Source: Pseudomonadota bacterium (GTDB lineage Bacteria; Pseudomonadota; Alphaproteobacteria; Rhizobiales; Xanthobacteraceae). Taken from it: 12,648 bases of DNA. Of this stretch, positions 4,933-12,648 are shown piece after piece. Every line of letters begins with the position of its first letter. Position 1 is the first letter of the stretch. The stretch is from contig JAEZFA010000003.1 of the NCBI GenBank assembly GCA_023417665.1, positions 1 to 12,648 on the forward strand. Reading direction: 5' to 3'. The position numbers and the translations under genes were made by a program. The notes beneath the pieces are model-generated. The model had not been told where the DNA came from and did not search any database. It saw only the letters and a list, made by a program, of their open reading frames with translations.

Positions 4933-5731
4933 ATTTCAGCGTAACACCGCCATCGACGACGAGTTCGATCCCTGTGACATAGCGGCTTTCGTCGCTCGCG
5001 AGAAACACGGCGGCATTGGCGACATCCCAGGCGTCGCCCATGCGGCCCATCGGTACCTGTGCGGCGCGCGCGGCCCACATCTTCTCCAGATCGCCCTTGC
5101 CGTAGGCGGCTTTCAGCGCGGGCGAATGCTCGACCATCGGCGTCTTCATCAGGCCCGGCAGGATGGCGTTCACGCGAATGTTCTTCGCCGCATGCTGCGC
5201 AGCCGTTGCGCGCGTCAGGTGATTGAGCGCGGCCTTGGTCGCGTAATAAGTCGGATAGTTCACACCAGTGTAGCGGATGCCCGCGATCGACGAAATGTTG
5301 ATGATGGAGCCGCCGCCCTGCTTCTCCATCAGCGGAATGACATGCTTCATCGACAGCATGGCGCCCTTGAGATTTACCGCAAAGATACGATCCCAATCCG
5401 CTTCGGAAATTTCGACGACCCCGCCGACTTCCGCGAGCCCGACATTGTAGTCGAGAATATCGATGCGGCCGAAAAACTCCGCTGCCGCGTCCACCATCTT
5501 GCCGACGTCACCGGAGCTCGCGACATCGGCCTTGATCGCGATGGCATCGCCGCCTTCCTTGGCAATGAGGTCGGCGGTCTCCTGCGCCGCATCCAGCCGG
5601 TAATCGGCGCAGGCGACTTTCGCGCCCTCCCGCGCGAAGGCGACCGCAGTCGCCTTGCCGTTGCCCCAGCCCGGACCGGAAGAGCCTGCACCAACGACCA
5701 GCGCCACCTTGTCTTTCAGGCGATCAGCCAT
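4925..5731 (-). CDS. Short-chain dehydrogenase/reductase (SDR family)
   Basis: 268 residues, the usual classical-SDR length. A Rossmann nucleotide site lies at the N-terminus (GAGSSGPGWGNG, 14-25, somewhat expanded against the usual TGxxxGIG), with D69 in KADV. The catalytic set is N120 (FAVNLKG), S148 (NISSIAG), Y162 and K166 (YYATK), and the C-terminal DESRYVTGIELVVDGG motif is typical. The normally conserved NNAG is replaced by YNVG (95-98). The enzyme should oxidise or reduce a hydroxyl/keto group using NAD(P); the substrate is not recognisable. The start at 5731 overlaps the stop of the acyl-CoA synthetase gene by 8 bp (ATGGCTGA), so the two may act in one acyl-CoA pathway such as 3-hydroxyacyl oxidation; that is inference. 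It could equally be a FabG-like paralogue. Confidence 0.9.
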   Translation of the reverse strand: MADRLKDKVALVVGAGSSGPGWGNGKATAVAFAREGAKVACADYRLDAAQETADLIAKEGGDAIAIKADVASSGDVGKMVDAAAEFFGRIDILDYNVGLAEVGGVVEISEADWDRIFAVNLKGAMLSMKHVIPLMEKQGGGSIINISSIAGIRYTGVNYPTYYATKAALNHLTRATAAQHAAKNIRVNAILPGLMKTPMVEHSPALKAAYGKGDLEKMWAARAAQVPMGRMGDAWDVANAAVFLASDESRYVTGIELVVDGGVTLKYA

Positions 5732-7241
5732 TGCTCTTCCCTCGCGCGGCGTCTTGCTTTCGCAGTTCGGTCTTCAGGATCTTGCCGTAGTTGTTCTTGG
5801 GCAGCGTATCGACGAAGACATATTCCTTCGGGCGCTTGAAGCGGGCGATGCTGGCGAGGCAAAGCGCGTCCAGTTCGTTCTGTCCCGCCTCGCCCACGAC
5901 ATAAGCAACGACGATCTCGCCCCATTCGGCATCAGGCCTGCCGATGACGGAAACCTCGCGTACGCGTTCGTGCTTCAGCAGGATTTCCTCGACCTCGCGC
6001 GGATAGATGTTGCTGCCGCCGGAAATGATCATGTCCTTGGAGCGATCTTTCAGCGTGAGATAGCCGTCCTCGTCGAAGGCGCCGACATCGCCGGTATGAA
6101 GCCAGCCGTTGGCAAGCGTCTTTGCGGTCGCCTCCGGATTTTTCCAGTAGCCCGCCATCACGATATCGCCGCGGCACAGAATCTCACCGATCTCGCCGGG
6201 CGCAAGCGCGCGGTCTTCCGCATCGCCGACGCGGACATCCAGACAGGCATAAGGAATACCGGCGGATCCGATGCGCTCGAGCCAGCGCGGGTGGCTGCTG
6301 TCGGCAACCTCGCGCTTGGAAAGCTTGGTAATGGTCATCGGGCTTTCGCCCTGCCCGTAAATCTGCGCGAAGCGCGGGCCGAAACGATCGAGCGCGCGGC
6401 GGACATCCTCGACGTACATCGGCGCCCCGCCCCAGACGAGGGTGCGGATATTCCCGGCATTGCAATCGGCCTTGCAGTCCACGAGCCGCTTGATCATCGT
6501 CGGCGCCGCGAACATCGAAAGCCGCGGCCAGCGGTCGATCAACGCGAAAATTTCCTCCGGATCGAAGCCGCCGGATTCCGGCACCACATTCACGCCGCCC
6601 TTGGCGATATGCGGCAGGATATACATGCCCGAGCCATGGCTCATCGGCGCGGCGTGCAGGATCGGATCGCCGGCGTGGGTCTCGTCGACCTCGCTGAGAT
6701 AAGCGTGGGCGGCCCAGTTCAGGTTGCGATGCGTCAGCATCGCCCCCTTGGGGCGGCCTGTGGTGCCGGACGTATAGAAAAGCCAGGCCAGATGATCGCC
6801 GCCGACTTCAGCGACCGGCACGGAATCCGCCACGAGCAGCCGCTCGTATTCCGCGCTGCCGATACGGATGAGACGCTCGAGCGTGCGCGGCGCATGGGCC
6901 GCAACTTCCGCCTCCATGTCCGCCGATACGAAGCAGACGCGGGCTTCCGCGTGTTCGAGGATATAACCGAGCTCCGCGCCATGCAGCTTGGCATTGGCCG
7001 GCACACCCGAAAGCCCGGCATGCAGAATGCCGAACATGATCGCGACATAGTCGGGCTGGTTCTTGGAAATGATCGCGATGCGATCGCCACGCTCCAGTCC
7101 GAGCGCGAGCAAGCCGCCGGCAAGTTTCGCGGCGCGCAAGGCCAGCGCTTGATAGTCGTAAACCGTGCTTGCACCGAAGCCGATGGCCGGCGCGTCGGGA
7201 ATTGCGCCGCCTGCCCGTGCAAGCCAGTGCGCGAGGTTCAT
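5724..7241 (-). CDS. Acyl-CoA synthetase (AMP-forming, class I adenylating enzyme)
   Basis: 505 residues, normal for the family. Core motifs in order: the ATP loop FYTSGTTGRPKG (155-166), a substrate-pocket GGAP (271-274), A5-like YGQGESPMT (295-303; the usual YGxTE is altered), GWLHTGDVG (379-387), hinge region DRSKDMIISGGSNIYPREVEE (399-419) and the C-terminal PKNNYGKILK with catalytic K487. It should activate a carboxylic acid to acyl-AMP and then acyl-CoA in the cytosol; chain length or aromatic substrate cannot be read from sequence. The start at 7241 directly abuts the maf stop, and its stop overlaps the SDR start, so the three are probably co-translated. I would not expect this gene between maf and yacG, so it appears to be an insertion into the conserved cluster. 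Confidence 0.93.
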   Translation of the reverse strand: MNLAHWLARAGGAIPDAPAIGFGASTVYDYQALALRAAKLAGGLLALGLERGDRIAIISKNQPDYVAIMFGILHAGLSGVPANAKLHGAELGYILEHAEARVCFVSADMEAEVAAHAPRTLERLIRIGSAEYERLLVADSVPVAEVGGDHLAWLFYTSGTTGRPKGAMLTHRNLNWAAHAYLSEVDETHAGDPILHAAPMSHGSGMYILPHIAKGGVNVVPESGGFDPEEIFALIDRWPRLSMFAAPTMIKRLVDCKADCNAGNIRTLVWGGAPMYVEDVRRALDRFGPRFAQIYGQGESPMTITKLSKREVADSSHPRWLERIGSAGIPYACLDVRVGDAEDRALAPGEIGEILCRGDIVMAGYWKNPEATAKTLANGWLHTGDVGAFDEDGYLTLKDRSKDMIISGGSNIYPREVEEILLKHERVREVSVIGRPDAEWGEIVVAYVVGEAGQNELDALCLASIARFKRPKEYVFVDTLPKNNYGKILKTELRKQDAARGKSNG

Positions 7242-7865
7242 CTATTCCGGCCTTGTCCAGTTTGCGTGGATCGGAAATCCATCACCGCCGAGCATGGCCG
7301 CGGTTTCATACAACGGCATCCCGACGACATTCGTGTAAGAGCCGACCAGCTTCACAACGAAGCCGCCGGCGAGGCCCTGAATCGCATAGCCGCCCGCCTT
7401 GCCGCGCCACTCGCCGGAAGCAAGATAGGAATCGAGATCGAGCGTCGAGAGGCGCTTGAAGCGCACGCGCGTTTCGACGAGCCGCGTCTTCACCGCATTT
7501 TTCGGCGTGACCAGACAGACGCCGGTATAGACGCGATGGGTCCGGCCCGATAGCAGCCGCAGACAGGCGGCTGCCTCCTCCACGAGATCGGGCTTGGGCA
7601 ATATCCTGCGGCCGACCGCAACCACGGTATCGGCGCCGAGGATGTAGGCACCCTTCAGATTGCCGTCGTCGCGGACCGCGCCGATCACCTTCTCCGCCTT
7701 CTCACGCGCCAGCCGCACCGAAAGCGTCCGCGGAAGTTCGCCGCGCTCCGGCGTTTCATCGACTTCCGCAGGCATCAGCGCATCGGGTTCGAGGCCGATC
7801 TGGCCGAGCAGCGAAAGCCGGCGCGGCGAACCGGAAGCGAGAACGATCTTGGGGCGTTCGATCAT
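7242..7865 (-). CDS. maf: Maf-family nucleoside triphosphate pyrophosphatase
   Basis: 207 residues with the Maf signatures: LASGSPRR (9-16) near the N-terminus, ILGADTVV with D79, the L-S-G-R-T-H-R-V-Y-T-G segment (104-115) and GGYAIQGLAG followed by GSYTNVVGMPL (175-185). Maf proteins hydrolyse non-canonical or selected NTPs (dTTP, UTP or m7GTP according to subgroup) to monophosphates, and are linked to nucleotide-pool cleaning and cell-division control. The exact substrate is not assigned here. The ATG at 7865 has only a weak ribosome site (AAGAAGAAA, rather distant). A 90-bp gap separates it from the phosphatase gene, while its stop touches the acyl-CoA synthetase ATG. Confidence 0.93.
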   Translation of the reverse strand: MIERPKIVLASGSPRRLSLLGQIGLEPDALMPAEVDETPERGELPRTLSVRLAREKAEKVIGAVRDDGNLKGAYILGADTVVAVGRRILPKPDLVEEAAACLRLLSGRTHRVYTGVCLVTPKNAVKTRLVETRVRFKRLSTLDLDSYLASGEWRGKAGGYAIQGLAGGFVVKLVGSYTNVVGMPLYETAAMLGGDGFPIHANWTRPE

Positions 7866-7955
7866 GCGGGCGATTTCTTCTTGGCTTTCGGGAAATCATA
7901 ACCGGGCGGAGGCCTAGCGGAAAAGCCGCCGGAAAGGAACTCCCGCGGGAAAACG

Positions 7956-8411
7956 TCAGCCCTTTTGCGTGAAGCGCTGCTTGATCTTGCGGACCAGCTC
8001 GTCGCGGACGTTGCGGTAGGCCTCGAGCTTCTGGTCGCGGCTGCCTTCCACGATCGTCGGATCGTTGGTCGGCCAGTATTCGACGTCGATCGGCAGCTTG
8101 CGCGTCAGCTCCAGCGCGCGATGGTGCGCCTGCGGCGAAAGGCTGATCGCAAGATCGAAATTCAGGCCCTCGTCGTCCTCGCGCTCCTCCACCGTCATCG
8201 GCCGGTGTTTTGAAAGATCGATGCCGATCTCGTCCATGACGGCGGAAACGAAAGGATCGACTTCACCCTTCCGCACGCCCGCGGACGCCACATAGACGGA
8301 CTTGCCGAAATAGTGTCGCGCAATCGCGGCGGCCATGGGCGAACGGATGGAGTTCTGCCCGCACAGGAAAAGCACCGCTTGCGGGCGCTTCTGGCCGGGC
8401 GTTTCGTCCAT
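7956..8411 (-). CDS. Low-molecular-weight phosphotyrosine phosphatase family protein
   Basis: 151 residues, the standard LMW-PTP length. The phosphate-binding loop CX5R(S) is intact near the N-terminus: C17-G-Q-N-S-I-R23-S24 after the strand AVLFL. The general-acid Asp is D117 in the TNDPT motif. Family members dephosphorylate tyrosine or low-molecular substrates; the related thioredoxin-type arsenate reductases need extra cysteines, which are absent here, so phosphatase activity is the better guess. The ATG at 8411 lies 7 bp after the UPF0262 stop, indicating one transcript with murA-hisD-UPF0262. The physiological substrate is unknown. Confidence 0.88.
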   Translation of the reverse strand: MDETPGQKRPQAVLFLCGQNSIRSPMAAAIARHYFGKSVYVASAGVRKGEVDPFVSAVMDEIGIDLSKHRPMTVEEREDDEGLNFDLAISLSPQAHHRALELTRKLPIDVEYWPTNDPTIVEGSRDQKLEAYRNVRDELVRKIKQRFTQKG

Positions 8412-8418
8412 GGGAGAC

Positions 8419-8904
8419 TTAGCCCTTCCAGTGCAGCGCGCAGATCAGGGTGAACAGGCGACGCGCGGTATCGAAATCGACTTCGATCTTGTCCTTGAGC
8501 CGTTCGGTCAGGATCCGCGAGCCTTCGTCATGCAGTCCGCGGCGGCCCATGTCGATCGCCTCGATCTTTTGCGGCGTCTCGGTCTTGATCGCAGCGTAAT
8601 AGGAATCGCAGATCATGAAATAGTCGCGCACGACCTTGCGCAACGGACTGAGCGAAAGGAGATGCGTGATGACCTCGTCGCCGTTCTCGCGCGTGATCGC
8701 GAGCACAAGCCGCTGCTCGGAAAGCGAAATCCGCAGCGCATAAGGGCCGCCTTCATCGCCCTTCGGCGCAAAGCGGTTGCTTTCGATGAGATCGTAGATC
8801 GCAATCGCCCGCTCGTGCTCGACATCGGGGTTGGAGCGGCCGATCGATTGCTCGTCGAGCCTGACCGAGACGAGCCGCTTCCGGGGATCGGCGGTTGCGG
8901 TCAT
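8419..8904 (-). CDS. UPF0262 family protein
   Basis: 161 residues from ATG 8904. I chose this over the longer frame (ATG 9012), which would overlap hisD by about 90 bp; AAGGGG precedes the shorter start. The sequence (RLVSVRLDEQSIGRSNPDVEHERAIAIYDL, then SLSPLRKVVRDYFMICDSYYAAI, ending LFTLICALHWKG) matches UPF0262, a family I know mainly from alphaproteobacteria. No catalytic motif, signal or membrane segment is visible and the role is unknown. Its fixed place behind hisD is the main clue. The ATG lies 16 bp after the hisD stop. Confidence 0.88.
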   Translation of the reverse strand: MTATADPRKRLVSVRLDEQSIGRSNPDVEHERAIAIYDLIESNRFAPKGDEGGPYALRISLSEQRLVLAITRENGDEVITHLLSLSPLRKVVRDYFMICDSYYAAIKTETPQKIEAIDMGRRGLHDEGSRILTERLKDKIEVDFDTARRLFTLICALHWKG

Positions 8905-8920
8905 GCGCGCCCCTTGCCCC

Positions 8921-10216
8921 TCAGCCCCGATTGAGACGAATGGAAATCGAACGTGCGTGCGCCTGCAGGCCTTCGGCTTCGCCGAGCGCCATGGCGGCAC
9001 CGCCGAGCGCACGCAGCTGATCTGCTTCCAGTTTCAGAATCGAGGAGCGCTTCATGAAATCGAGCACTCCGAGGCCGGATGCATAGCGCGCCGCGCGGGC
9101 CGTCGGCAGCACATGGTTCGAGCCGCCGACGTAATCGCCGATCGCCTCGGGCGTGTACTGGCCGAGAAAGAAAGCGCCGGCATTGCGGATTTTTGCCATC
9201 AGCGCTTCCGCATCGGCAGTCAGGATTTCCAGATGCTCGGCCGCGATGCGATCGGCAAGTGGCGGAGCCTCGGAGAGATCCTTCAGCAAAATCACCGCGC
9301 CGAAATTCTTCCAGCTCTCGCCCGCGATCTTCTCGCGCGGCAGGGATTTCAACTGCGAAGCGACGGCCTTCTGCACTTCTTCGGCAAGCGACGGGCTGTC
9401 GGTCATCAGAATCGATTGCGCCACTTCGTCGTGCTCGGCCTGCGCCAGCAAATCGGCGGCGATCCAGTCGGGATTGGCGTTGCCGTCGGCGATTACCAGC
9501 ACCTCGGATGGTCCCGCCACCATGTCGATGCCGACACGGCCGAACACCAGCCGCTTTGCGGCGGCGACATAAGCATTGCCGGGGCCGATGATCTTCGCGA
9601 CCGGTGCGATCGTCTTCGTGCCGTAAGCGAGTGCTGCAATCGCCTGCGCGCCGCCGACACGATAGATTTCCCGCACACCCGCGAGTTTCGCCGCAACCAG
9701 CACCAGCGGATTGATCGCGCCGTCCGGTGCCGGCACGCACATGGCAATGCGGGGGACGCCCGCCACCACAGCCGGCACGGCATTCATCAGGACGGACGAA
9801 GGGTAAGCGGCCTTGCCGCCGGGGACATAGATGCCGACGCTTTCCAGCGCAGTCCATCGATAGCCCAGTTCGACGCCGAGCGGGTCGGTATAGCGCTGAT
9901 CCTGCGGCACCTGTTTCCTGTGATGCGCTTCGATGCGGTCCTTTGCGAACCGCAATGCCTCGACCGTCGCCGGGTCCGACTGGCCGAACGCGGCTTCAAT
10001 CTCCTGTGCGGAGATCGGGATCGTCTGCGGTGTCAGCTCCACGCGGTCGAACTTTTTCGAGAACTCGATCAGCGCGTCGTCGCCGCGCGCTTCCACCGCG
10101 CGCAGGATGTCGCGCGCAACGGCATCGACATCCTCCGAAACCTCACGCTTGGAGCCGAGGAAAGTTTCAAATCGCGCCGCGAAATCGGCCGCGCGGGTAT
10201 CGAGCATAAGGGGCAT
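8921..10216 (-). CDS. hisD: Histidinol dehydrogenase HisD
   Basis: 431 residues from ATG 10216, the normal HisD length, with TGAAGG just upstream; a longer frame to 10297 would overlap the DUF2948 gene. The enzyme oxidises L-histidinol to L-histidine with two NAD+, the last step of histidine synthesis. Landmarks are GIYVPGGKAAYPSSVLMNA (nucleotide region), EIYRVGGAQAIAALAYGT, KIIGPGNAYV, AGPSEVLVIADG, the zinc-site Gln and His in LLAQAEHDEVAQ, the catalytic Glu-His pair in AAEHLEIL, the Asp in GDYVGGSNHVLPT and the C-terminal His in QAHARSISIRL. All appear intact. It is isolated from other his genes here, and lies 11 bp after DUF2948 and before UPF0262. Confidence 0.97.
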   Translation of the reverse strand: MPLMLDTRAADFAARFETFLGSKREVSEDVDAVARDILRAVEARGDDALIEFSKKFDRVELTPQTIPISAQEIEAAFGQSDPATVEALRFAKDRIEAHHRKQVPQDQRYTDPLGVELGYRWTALESVGIYVPGGKAAYPSSVLMNAVPAVVAGVPRIAMCVPAPDGAINPLVLVAAKLAGVREIYRVGGAQAIAALAYGTKTIAPVAKIIGPGNAYVAAAKRLVFGRVGIDMVAGPSEVLVIADGNANPDWIAADLLAQAEHDEVAQSILMTDSPSLAEEVQKAVASQLKSLPREKIAGESWKNFGAVILLKDLSEAPPLADRIAAEHLEILTADAEALMAKIRNAGAFFLGQYTPEAIGDYVGGSNHVLPTARAARYASGLGVLDFMKRSSILKLEADQLRALGGAAMALGEAEGLQAHARSISIRLNRG

Positions 10217-10227
10217 ATCGGCGGCCT

Positions 10228-10665
10228 TCAGTCGTGCTGCGGGCGCTGCTTCGCCGCCCATTCGGGACCCAGATCGCGCATGGCCATCTCGATACATTCG
10301 ACGTCGAGTTGCACCGCGGCATCACCCGAAAAATAAAGCGTGATCGTCCCCGACGGCGCATCCTTTTCGGTGAATTCGACGGCAAGCAGGTTCACGACCG
10401 TCTTGTCGTCTTTCAGATCGAGATTGCGGGTGCGGGCTGCCAGCACGCGCTCGAAATGCAGGCCGGCGCGGCGGCGCAGCGCTTTTTCCTGTGCGCTCGC
10501 GGCGATCCAGTCGAAGCGGTTCACCACCATGGCGAAGCGCTTTTCGGCAGGCAGGTAGGCCATCTCGCCGACGCGGGCGACCGCATCCTGCAAATGCGCG
10601 GACACGATGGCGAGCTCCTCGCTCTCCATCGCCACCAGTTTCAGCAGTGCATTGTCGCCGGGCAT
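10228..10665 (-). CDS. DUF2948 family protein
   Basis: 145 residues, starting LLKLVAMESEELAIVSAHLQDAV with EMAYLPAEKRFAMVVNRFDW (34-53) and the C-terminal VQLDVECIEMAMRDLGPEWAA, which match DUF2948, a small alphaproteobacterial family. It is cytosolic by composition, with no known activity and no catalytic motif visible. I expect it between murA and hisD in many relatives, and that is its place here: 72 bp after the murA stop and 11 bp before hisD. The ATG at 10665 has AAGGCG upstream. Confidence 0.85.
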   Translation of the reverse strand: MPGDNALLKLVAMESEELAIVSAHLQDAVARVGEMAYLPAEKRFAMVVNRFDWIAASAQEKALRRRAGLHFERVLAARTRNLDLKDDKTVVNLLAVEFTEKDAPSGTITLYFSGDAAVQLDVECIEMAMRDLGPEWAAKQRPQHD

Positions 10666-10725
10666 CGCGTTTTCGCCTTGTCGTCCCGCGAAATAGCGGC
10701 GGCAGGACCCTTCCGCAAGGACGCG

Positions 10726-10731
10726 ATTATA
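10726..10731 (-). promoter_or_regulatory. Possible internal -10 box before DUF2948-hisD
   Basis: A perfect TATAAT on the minus strand, just downstream of the murA stop and 61 bp before the DUF2948 start. No convincing -35 box lies at the right distance, so this is weak, but an internal promoter would let hisD be expressed apart from murA. Confidence 0.2.
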
Positions 10732-10737
10732 ACCTGA

Positions 10738-12027
<1,290 letters not shown>

Positions 12028-12033
12028 TTTCTA

Positions 12034-12039
12034 CTCCTT
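12034..12039 (-). promoter_or_regulatory. Ribosome-binding site that fixes the murA TTG start
   Basis: AAGGAG on the minus strand, six bases from TTG 12027-12025. No in-frame ATG precedes it closely and the protein from TTG aligns from residue 1 with known MurA, so the rare start codon is real. Confidence 0.75.
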
Positions 12040-12124
12040 CGGCTCAAGCGCCGATTTCGCGTGGATTTGACGTTCCTAGCCGAGCGGACTCCCTGAAACA
12101 ATGCCGCCGGCGCATGGGCTTGGC

Positions 12125-12292
12125 TCAGGGCTTGCCGGAGCCCGGTTCCGCGTCCCGGGGCTCTTTTGGCGGATTCCCGGGCTTTTCGGACCGGGCGCGC
12201 GCCTGGGCCTTGCGCCGCTTGAGGTTTTCGCGAAGCGCAGCCGCGAGCCTTGCGGCCTTTTCAGCCTCTGCGGGCGTGGATTTTTTGTTCAT
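12125..12292 (-). CDS. Small conserved basic protein upstream of murA
   Basis: A 55-residue ORF, ATG 12292 to TGA 12125: MNKKSTPAEAEKAARLAAAL, then RENLKRRKAQARARSEK, and a Pro/Gly-rich tail. The Ala-rich helix followed by L-R-E-N-L-K-R-R-K-A-Q-A-R-A-R resembles small unnamed proteins I recall upstream of murA in Rhizobiales, so it is probably a true gene. The function is unknown; the highly basic helix suggests nucleic-acid or ribosome contact, which is speculation. The Shine-Dalgarno is weak (GCACAGAA). It lies 97 bp before murA on the same strand, and that gap shows no clear terminator, so they could be cotranscribed. Confidence 0.65.
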   Translation of the reverse strand: MNKKSTPAEAEKAARLAAALRENLKRRKAQARARSEKPGNPPKEPRDAEPGSGKP

Positions 12293-12330
12293 TTCTGTGC
12301 GCTATCCCGGCGCAGCGGCGGTTTCAAGCT

Positions 12331-12358
12331 TTGCTTGCGGGAGACGGACCCCTATGGC
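12331..12358 (+). promoter_or_regulatory. Possible promoter of tRNA-Thr
   Basis: TTGCTT (12331-12336), a 16-bp spacer and TATGGC (12353-12358), with the -10 box 50 bp before the tRNA. The match is moderate. The tRNA and the small gene at 12292 are divergent across this 116-bp gap, so each needs its own promoter here; none was recognised for the leftward direction. Confidence 0.3.
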
Positions 12359-12408
12359 AAACCCTGCCCCGCGCCGGGCGCCTCGCGCTTCCGGAAGCAC
12401 TCAGGTCG

Positions 12409-12483
<75 letters not shown>

Positions 12484-12543
12484 GTTTTCCCAATTCGATT
12501 AAAGACTTTGCGTGAAGCCTCGCGATCATTTCGTGACGGTTCG

Positions 12544-12648
12544 TGACCTGCTCCCCTGAAACGCCCTCGGTTTTAAGTTAGGGTTCTGTTCTCCGCCGAG
12601 GAGACAGACGATGCGTAAGAGCAGATTTAGCGAAGAGCAGATCATCAG
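12544..12648 (+). mobile_element. Left end of a second IS3-family element (runs off the window)
   Basis: TGACCTGCTCCCCTGAAA at 12544 looks like the left terminal repeat of an IS3/IS407-type element (TG start and C-rich block, similar to TGGTCTGCCCCCTGAAAA of the first IS), and the transposase orfA starts 67 bp inside. Its leader and orfA differ from those at 285-1552, so it is a different IS. The exact left boundary is uncertain by a few bases, because TCGTGAC is repeated at 12531 and 12541. Confidence 0.7.
12611..12648 (+). CDS. IS3-family transposase OrfA, 5' end only
   Basis: ATG 12611 follows GAGGAGA at good spacing and opens a frame reading MRKSRFSEEQII to the window end. This is the standard beginning of IS3-family OrfA HTH proteins (..RFSEEQIIG.LKE..). 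Only the first 12 codons are present, so intactness cannot be judged. Confidence 0.8.
   Translation, partial: MRKSRFSEEQII

Noticed and set aside
5655..7553. Long plus-strand ORF (632 codons) opposite the acyl-CoA synthetase and maf
   Set aside because: It is antisense to two genes with complete catalytic motifs, has an Arg/His/Asp/Ala-rich composition typical of GC-rich mirror frames, and matches no family.
8831..10336. Plus-strand ORF of 501 codons opposite hisD
   Set aside because: Antisense to an intact hisD; low-complexity Arg/Ala-rich product without domain motifs.

Overview
The window reads as the chromosome of a GC-rich alphaproteobacterium, most likely Hyphomicrobiales/Rhizobiales near the Bradyrhizobium-Afipia-Rhodopseudomonas group. 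The case rests on the minus-strand order murA - DUF2948 - hisD - UPF0262 - low-molecular-weight phosphatase - maf - yacG - tRNA-Phe, a layout I associate with that class, and on codon usage. The genus is an inference.

Left part (1-4515), accessory DNA. The 3' end of a DUF899 (thioredoxin-like) gene is followed 11 bp later by a 1268-bp IS3-family element of the IS407 type (285-1552). Its orfB carries an apparent one-base deletion, and no target duplication is visible. The right end of the IS cuts a minus-strand gene with motifs of an HUH (rolling-circle type) replication initiator. The missing part of that gene is not found on the other side of the IS, so adjacent DNA was probably deleted. Rightward come an AlpA/MerR-like excisionase-type regulator, an unknown 198-residue protein and an intact P4-type tyrosine integrase. 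All read leftward, and the stretch at about 1560-3120 is visibly more AT-rich than the rest. The integrase abuts the 3' end of a tRNA-Phe gene, with two families of short direct repeats in between that look like an attachment-site region. Together they look like the remnant of a small integrative element: integrase + Xis-like protein + possible HUH Rep, with repeat clusters near rep. Its far end has been lost.

Central and right part (4516-12292), chromosomal core. tRNA-Phe lies downstream of a tightly packed leftward gene cluster: a small unnamed gene, murA (peptidoglycan precursor synthesis, TTG start), DUF2948, hisD (histidine synthesis), UPF0262, a CX5R phosphatase, maf (house-cleaning pyrophosphatase), an acyl-CoA synthetase, a short-chain dehydrogenase and yacG (gyrase inhibitor). 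The last four abut or overlap by 8 bp, suggesting translational coupling. The acyl-CoA synthetase/dehydrogenase pair sits between maf and yacG, which I would expect to be neighbours, so it looks like a lineage-specific insertion.

Right edge (12293-12648). A rightward tRNA-Thr(GGT) is followed by the left end of a second, different IS3-family element, whose orfA starts at 12611 and runs off the window. Both ends of the window are therefore IS-associated, one of them beside an island at a tRNA.
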